Positions 57,948-64,000 of a stretch of 64,000 nucleotides of DNA are shown piece after piece (positions within the stretch are counted from its first letter, which is position 1; each line of letters starts with the position of its first letter). The notes beneath the pieces are model-generated. The model was not told where the DNA came from. It saw only the letters and a program-made list of their open reading frames with translations, and made no database searches. Source of the DNA: Terebella lapidaria (lineage: Eukaryota > Annelida > Polychaeta > Terebellida > Terebellidae); the NCBI GenBank assembly GCA_949152475.1, contig OX424570.1, positions 8,978,181 to 9,042,180 of the forward strand. Direction: 5' to 3'. Made by a program: the position numbers and the translations under genes.

Positions 57948-60851
57948 CTATATATAGTTAAAACAGCCAAGAAATGTAGGTAGTACTAGGCCCTATATAT
58001 TTTGTATACATTTGACAGTGCTTCAAGACTGTAAAGAACGTATTGTTGATTAGTAAAATGCTGACTTACAAATAAAAAATTACCCGAACCATGACATTTT
58101 GTATAATGTCTACTTTGTTCAAGGTTATTTCAATCATAATGCAGTATTTAAAGTCAGTTATCAGTATTTTGTTCACCCTTGCTGACAGACATTGCTTGCT
58201 CGTGTATCATACAGTGTGTGCATGTATTGATGCCCAATGATGCCCCCTTCACTTCATGATCACCGATTTAACGAAATGTTTTGGAGGAGACATGAGACCC
58301 TTGCATGAAGATAAAAACATAATCGCAAAAATCCATTACATAGACTTCATATGGGCATTAAAATATCGATCAACAGTGGTTTAGTGAATGGAATAAACTC
58401 AGATGATGCGCAATATTGGTCATACTCAATGCCCTCCCGGCAATGCATAATGAATCCTTATAACTGTAGTATAGATGCAACCAATAATGTTTAAGTGCGA
58501 ACGAAGTTGATGACTTGATCACTAACATTTTTATATCATAATTTATTTACTGTCATGTTTGTCTTGTTTCAATGACATGTACCTTTCTGTATCAAGTTAA
58601 GCAATGATCAGTAGACGATATAGATGTATATAGCCCAATGGTTAGACGCTGTTGTTACTTACTGTTATGGATCATAAACAAGAAAGAATGGTCTAGCCTC
58701 GTTCAAATGATGCTGATATATTTTTCCAGGTTTGGCCTCTTGAAATATTCAGCTTGGTAAGGGAAATGTTTGATGTGTGATGTCGTTGCAGTACATTCAT
58801 TCTACAGTTCAATTTCATTTCAATCCTTACAGAAGTATTTTGTACACGGGGAATCATAATGATTGCCCTATCGTATTTCACGACATTATTGCACATTATG
58901 ATCACATCACAGCAGAAATACATATAACATTTTGGTGACGCTATGATTCTCATGGTGACATGATGACACGACCATGAGATACATGCATGAAATACTTACC
59001 AGATTCACATTTGGAATCAATATCGGCTGGGATGAATCGGGCTACATTTAGAACAAAAATAAATACATCATACGACACACACCGCACCACTGGAACAGCA
59101 CAATATAACATGGTATGAGAATGTATTGGTTATACAAGTCGCCTCTACGGTGTACGACGACGGCCATTTTTGGATTTCGGGTTTTCACATATGAAAGGAA
59201 GGCGAAAACGCGAAAACTTAAGAGTTTGAAGCGAAAACTCAAAGGACGAGGCAAAAACTCAAAATCCGACAAAGGATGAGGTCGAAAAGTAAAAAAAAAA
59301 CACGAATCGAAAAAAAATGAAAACACGAAGCAAAAAAAGTAAAGATTGAATTTCGGTATAATTTTGCTTCGTAATTTCGTTATACCGCTTCGTGTTTTCG
59401 TTATTTCGCCAGAAATTGTCGTATAATATGTGTGCATGCGCAGTATTACTCACCAAATTAGCGTTACAGTAACTCGGACCAATGGGGGGGGGGGGGTGAA
59501 CGGGCGGGGCGAGGAGTGTGTGTGTGTGGCGGGAGGGGGGTTGCATTACAGAGGGACTAAACTGATTGAATTTCATTTAATAGTATACATTGTTTTATAG
59601 GGCGCTATACATTTTAATGGCCTGAAATCAATGATTAGGTGCCCCTCATGGGCAATAATAGGTTGAGAACAGAAAATCCCCGTCAAGGGTTATTTCCGGA
59701 AACCAGCGATTTGCTATAAGGTGGCTTGAAACACACGTAATGCGCATCGTCTTTCTATGTAGTAGATAGAGCACGAGCACCCGTGGGTATGGCTCTGTCT
59801 GACTGGTCTGTCTGACTTGTACCACGGGTTCACTCAAGCGTGTTCCTATATTCCACGGCAGTCAGTGGTATATGTTGAATAGACCACAGTCTGGGCTATG
59901 AAACCACGCAAGACCCCAGGGTTCTGTATTTGGCAAGTCTCGAAAGACCAACATTGTGCCCTGTTCAATGAAGCGAGAGTCAAGATGTAATGTCAACGCA
60001 CAAGCAAGATTGAAATTACATGCGGCATTCATTTACGTTCTATATTCGCGTCATAAAACTGGACCAGAATACCGCTGCATACTTCACAATGGGACATTAA
60101 AGCGGCATAATGAGCTGCACGTTATATCTAATTTTGATTTTATATGTTCATAAATTTAAACAAAACTTACATGAATATATGTCAGGAGTATACATGAAAA
60201 TATACTCCTGACATTTAAAATGTGTAGCTATCGGAAAATACCCTCCAATTTTTATTGGTGAATGTCTTGTTAGATCGTAATTTCTAAAGACGTCCTAGAT
60301 TTAATTCAAAATCAAGGCTACTATCATCTCCAACTGATCAACTCGTACTGTATGATTATATGATGGCTCCTGTATTGAACAATATTCCATATTGTATAGA
60401 AATCCAAATCCAAAGGGCAAGTACCTTTTTATCTTCCATCCCAAACAACGCACCAAGATGTATATATGATGAAAAATGTATTTCATGTATTACATTATAT
60501 CATACAGATATAATAACAGATGGACGTCTTCGGTCGCCAAATACATTGACTCGTAGAATTCCATACAATATATCGAAAGAAAAAAAAACATTGCCTTGAG
60601 GTGAAAGGCCGAGCACGAACCAGGAAGTTGCTAGTTAGTTTTACACCACACAGAGTATTTCTATTCTATCTAAACAAAACTTTACCAAGATATGTACATA
60701 GACATAAAAATGGTCAACGCAAATACCAAAACCCATAGAATACCACAGTAATGGAATGTCAATACCAAAATATACAAGTAACGGTATATAGTGTCAGAAA
60801 GATTTCATCAAATATCACAATAAAATAACTGAGCATAGGAATGTGTTCACG
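57948..60851. other. Spacer E-F, right copy of the tandem duplication
   Basis: Counterpart of 50256-53179, with the same CGAAAAC-rich stretch (59195-59380), G-run and hairpin (60179-60214). No gene is recognised. Confidence 0.55.
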
Positions 60852-61855
60852 CTACAATACGTCTTTCATGTCAGCGTTGGTCTGTTTCGTTGGCACAACA
60901 AGAGCATAGACTTCTCCAGATGGCGCGACTGTGTGGGTTGTCATGGCAGCCGGGGCCCTATCAGTTGCCCTACCAACAGACTCCTCCCCCTCTGATGAGG
61001 CCTTACCACTCTTACGTTCTGGCATGGCATATACCGCCCCACTATCTGCCACTTCATGTCGCGTGGCAACCCTGCTGACCGGCTCAGGACCGCCTGTTGC
61101 CATGGCGACCATAGGGACTTGCGAGACACCGTAGAGGGAGTTATCCACGCAAATATCTTCCTGATCGACAGGGGGTGGGTTGTACTCTCCGTATGGGGTG
61201 ATGGTGTCACTATAGGTACCGTCTGGGTCCGCCGTTGAGTATGGAGGGTCCGGTGGTCTTTGTTCTGTACTTGACTTATTGTTCTTGCGTTTTCTGTGGG
61301 ATTACGAAAGGGGTCAATTTTGTGAAAGCGGAAATAATACGAAAGTGATTCGATGTATTCTCAAAACTAGCCGCCTTAGACAATAACGCAATTCATTTTA
61401 TAGCAAATGTTGAGAAGTATTTTAATTCTCATTGGTCTTTGGTATGGCCGGAAACCATATGTACTTTTGTTACATTGCTGAACACTAATGCAAGTATTTA
61501 ACAATACAAGCAATATTCCGAAGACCTACCTGATTACAAGGATGACAACAATAATCATGACGATTACAGCAATACCGACGGGGACCACCACAGCTACAAC
61601 TGTGAATATGAATATGAAGTATCTACAATGATGCTCACACATCAGTTACGAAGCAAAAACATCCTGAACAGATTGATAACCACATGTACTGGATGAACTC
61701 ACTGGTGACAGGGAAGCCTGATCCAGGTTGAGTCTGTGGGTCAGGAGTCGCTGCCGTATCGAGTGTCCCAGTAGTAGGCTGGTCTGTACCGTGAGTAGTT
61801 ATTGGTGGCTGGTCGTGTTGTGTGCTGTCCGGTGAGGTGCTAATTTCTTGAAATT
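60852..61855 (-). CDS. Gene F: 3' exons of lectin-like receptor (tail type I)
   Basis: Stalk 61703-61855, membrane segment 61530-61599 (VAVVVPVGIAVIVMIIVVIL), tail 60852-61293. All are open and nearly identical to gene E. It keeps the full tail: PPYST, TYSD, PYGEY, NSLYGVS (the ITIM-like Leu of gene B is Ser here), VYAMP and VYALV. Homology to E stops at 62680, inside the Harbinger-like element of the intron. No lectin exons follow within the window, so they either lie further right or were lost at the breakpoint. Reported as a partial gene. Confidence 0.65.
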
Positions 61856-61881
61856 CTGGTATGTAGAAAATGCAGAATTAA

Positions 61882-62680
61882 GGGCCATTTATACTGCGCT
61901 TTCAAAAGCGAGTCCCTAGCGATTCGCCGGCAATTCGCTTTATGGTGTTGTGTTTTGTTAGCCTCTGACGACATGATAACTGATAGTGGATCTGTCTGAT
62001 TGATACAGCAGATAAGGGTAAATAATATATCAAAATAGTACTGGTAAAAAAGGGTAACATGTTTCGTTTTCATTACATTATCCCATACACGTCGGTCATG
62101 ATAGATAGAAGACGGCTATATGCGGCACCGAAGGGAGAATGATTTCTGGGAATCTCCTGATGCCAAAAATCTATAATATAACACGTATGCACAAAATAAC
62201 TTAGAAACAGAAAAAGAAAGAATGTCGCTGGGTCTATATCTAATGCGACACAATCGGGAAGCCCATATTCAGGCACATAGGCCTAATAACCAGCGTACAG
62301 TGTATGTTAATTCAGTATGAATATCCATAAATATTTATAAAATATACCAGACTCCATATGATGGACCTTAAATACTAGTATTATTTATATATACTGGAGC
62401 ATAGTAGCATATATATATATGCCTACCTCAGTGTGATTGCCAATTTTATGCGGCGTGAATAAGATATCTATGACGTTGTCCCAAATCTTTCACATTCAAT
62501 TATATAAGACCACCACTTTTCTATCAGATCCTCGAAACATTCCACGGAAATTCTCGTGCAGTTTTGAAAATAATCCAGGTCTTCTTTTGCTAGATTCTTC
62601 ACAAGTGTACGATACTCTCCTATCTCGTCCCTTTTAGTGCAAAAATCTCGTATGTAGGAGTTTCTTGTGCTCTTTTTCCT
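61882..62680. mobile_element. Truncated copy of the Harbinger-like element
   Basis: Same left end after TTAA (61878-61881). It ends without the right TIR at the duplication breakpoint. Confidence 0.7.
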
Positions 62681-64000
62681 AGTAGGGACATCCGGAGTTC
62701 CACGTTTTAACCCACATTTATTTAATCGTGCCTCCGTACGACTAAATTCACGTTTATGAAAGGGAGCCTCATTATTCCATACCTAAGTGGATACCAGATG
62801 ATCGCCATGTACACTGTGGCAAAGCCATACAAAACAAATTAATTCGTGTTATAGTAGTCATTTAATCTTTTTTATTCTTCCACGAAATGGAAAAAAGGAT
62901 CTAAAATTACCCCAAGTGCTAAAAAGGTTACAGGTGAAATGTATATTATTCAGTCAAAACTGTTTTTCCTAACAAAATTGACTTCCCATATGGATGTGTC
63001 ATGAAAGTTGTCAATTCCCCAAAATGCTTTTTTTATTATTTTGGGGGAGGTGGGTTGGGGAAGGAACATTTACTAAATTTAATAAAATATTTTCACCAAT
63101 TTGATCAAATTGGGTAAATACGATTTGTCGCCAAACACAGACTGGCGATTCAAGGGAAACGAAACGTATGGGCCTACACTTTATGAGAGTACACAAGGAG
63201 AGTCCTATGCATTAGGAAAAAGTTATCAGGCAGATTTTGATAAAATGGCCTCTAAATTCTAGAATCTGGCATTTTTCAACGAAAATGGGGGCCGTTTTGA
63301 AAACAAAAGTAGGAAAAGTGAATTCTAAAAAAAACCTTGAATTATTTTCTTTCCCAATATTTCCCCCCAAATTATCAAAAAGATTCACCCATAAACGATA
63401 ACAATGTGGATGACGGCTAGATGCACGACGGAAGAAACGCTAATAAAGGTGGCGAAAACATCGAATTGATTTAATGAAAATAAAATAAACTAAAATTTGA
63501 CGAGTACTTTGGTCTGCGTCATCGTCCCCCTTGTATACTTCATCCTCATCGGACAGTACTCATCCAAGAGGCACAGAACAACTAACTTTTAATGTTTATT
63601 GATATTGCCGTTATACTTGTATATAGTGTATACAACTGTAAGAATATGTTCAAACAATATGTTAAACCTTGACATAGAACATGACAAGATGCTATGTTTT
63701 TCTCACACAGAACATGTATGTTTTACATAATTGAATAAATATTTATAATGTTAGATTCATCAGATGTTGAGACCCACATATGATTCACAACACGGTCTGA
63801 TATTTATTTCAAGATGAGCGTTGAGAGAACAATACAAAATAGTATTAGCTATTATATGGTGACATTCAAAAGGAATGTACAGCTGGAATTATATAAATAT
63901 CAATATTTCCCAAAGTACACATGTAATGATGAAATGAACAGAACTGTAGAAAGACAGTTGGCATATGGATTGCTTATGTTCACCATAAATGATATTCTGA
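62681..64000. other. Unique AT-rich sequence beyond the duplication
   Basis: Contains a repeat-family piece at about 63140-63240 related to 25620-25740. I see no exon, RNA gene or transposon end. Confidence 0.4.

Overview
This is eukaryotic, intron-containing DNA. Nothing in it is prokaryotic: there are spliced exons with GT/AG borders, C-type lectin exons, and Penelope, Helitron, Gypsy and cut-and-paste elements. The transposon mix and the lineage-expanded lectin receptors suggest a marine invertebrate, perhaps a mollusc or other lophotrochozoan. That is an inference; no species can be named from the sequence.

The host content is one tandem array of receptor genes, all on the minus strand. 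Each gene is built as signal peptide exon, C-type lectin-like domain 1 (exons 1a and 1b), domain 2 (exons 2a and 2b), Ser/Thr/Pro-rich stalk, transmembrane exon and cytoplasmic-tail exon. From left to right: gene A (522-10467; continues off the left edge), C (14757-24769; pseudogene), B (40094-45111; the only complete open copy, 507 codons), D (46917-50128; pseudogene), E (53180-57225; damaged) and F (60852-61855; 3' part only). Two kinds of tail occur. B, E and F share one with YGAL/YAMP/YALV tyrosines; C and D share another with YEN, YED, YVN and YDKL tyrosines. Blocks 48.9-55.0 kb and 56.1-62.7 kb are a tandem duplication of about 7.1-7.7 kb.

Mobile elements have invaded every intron and several exons. 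At 1.04-3.96 kb is a Penelope-like element (RT plus GIY-YIG, with an SGNH-hydrolase ORF). At 4.94-9.01 kb is an element with about 720-bp terminal inverted repeats that holds a dead Helitron-type Rep/helicase. At 11.1-12.4 kb is a palindromic foldback element. At 16.19-23.80 kb is a 7.6-kb DNA transposon with terminal inverted repeats and a 3-bp target duplication. It carries an eight-exon gene that looks like a DDE transposase of a family I cannot name, and it sits inside exon 2a of gene C. At 29.1-39.4 kb is a 10.3-kb Ty3/Gypsy-type LTR element with gag and integrase but no protease, reverse transcriptase or RNase H, plus two C2H2 zinc-finger ORFs. Smaller MITEs, tRNA-derived SINE pieces, 364-bp tandem units and other tandem repeats fill much of the rest.

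The two strongest candidates for something undescribed are the unclassified DDE transposon and the receptor array with alternating signalling tails, which is being broken and rebuilt by transposons. The RT-less Gypsy element and the long-TIR Rep/helicase element come next. All exon borders were placed by eye from splice signals, reading phase and comparison between copies.
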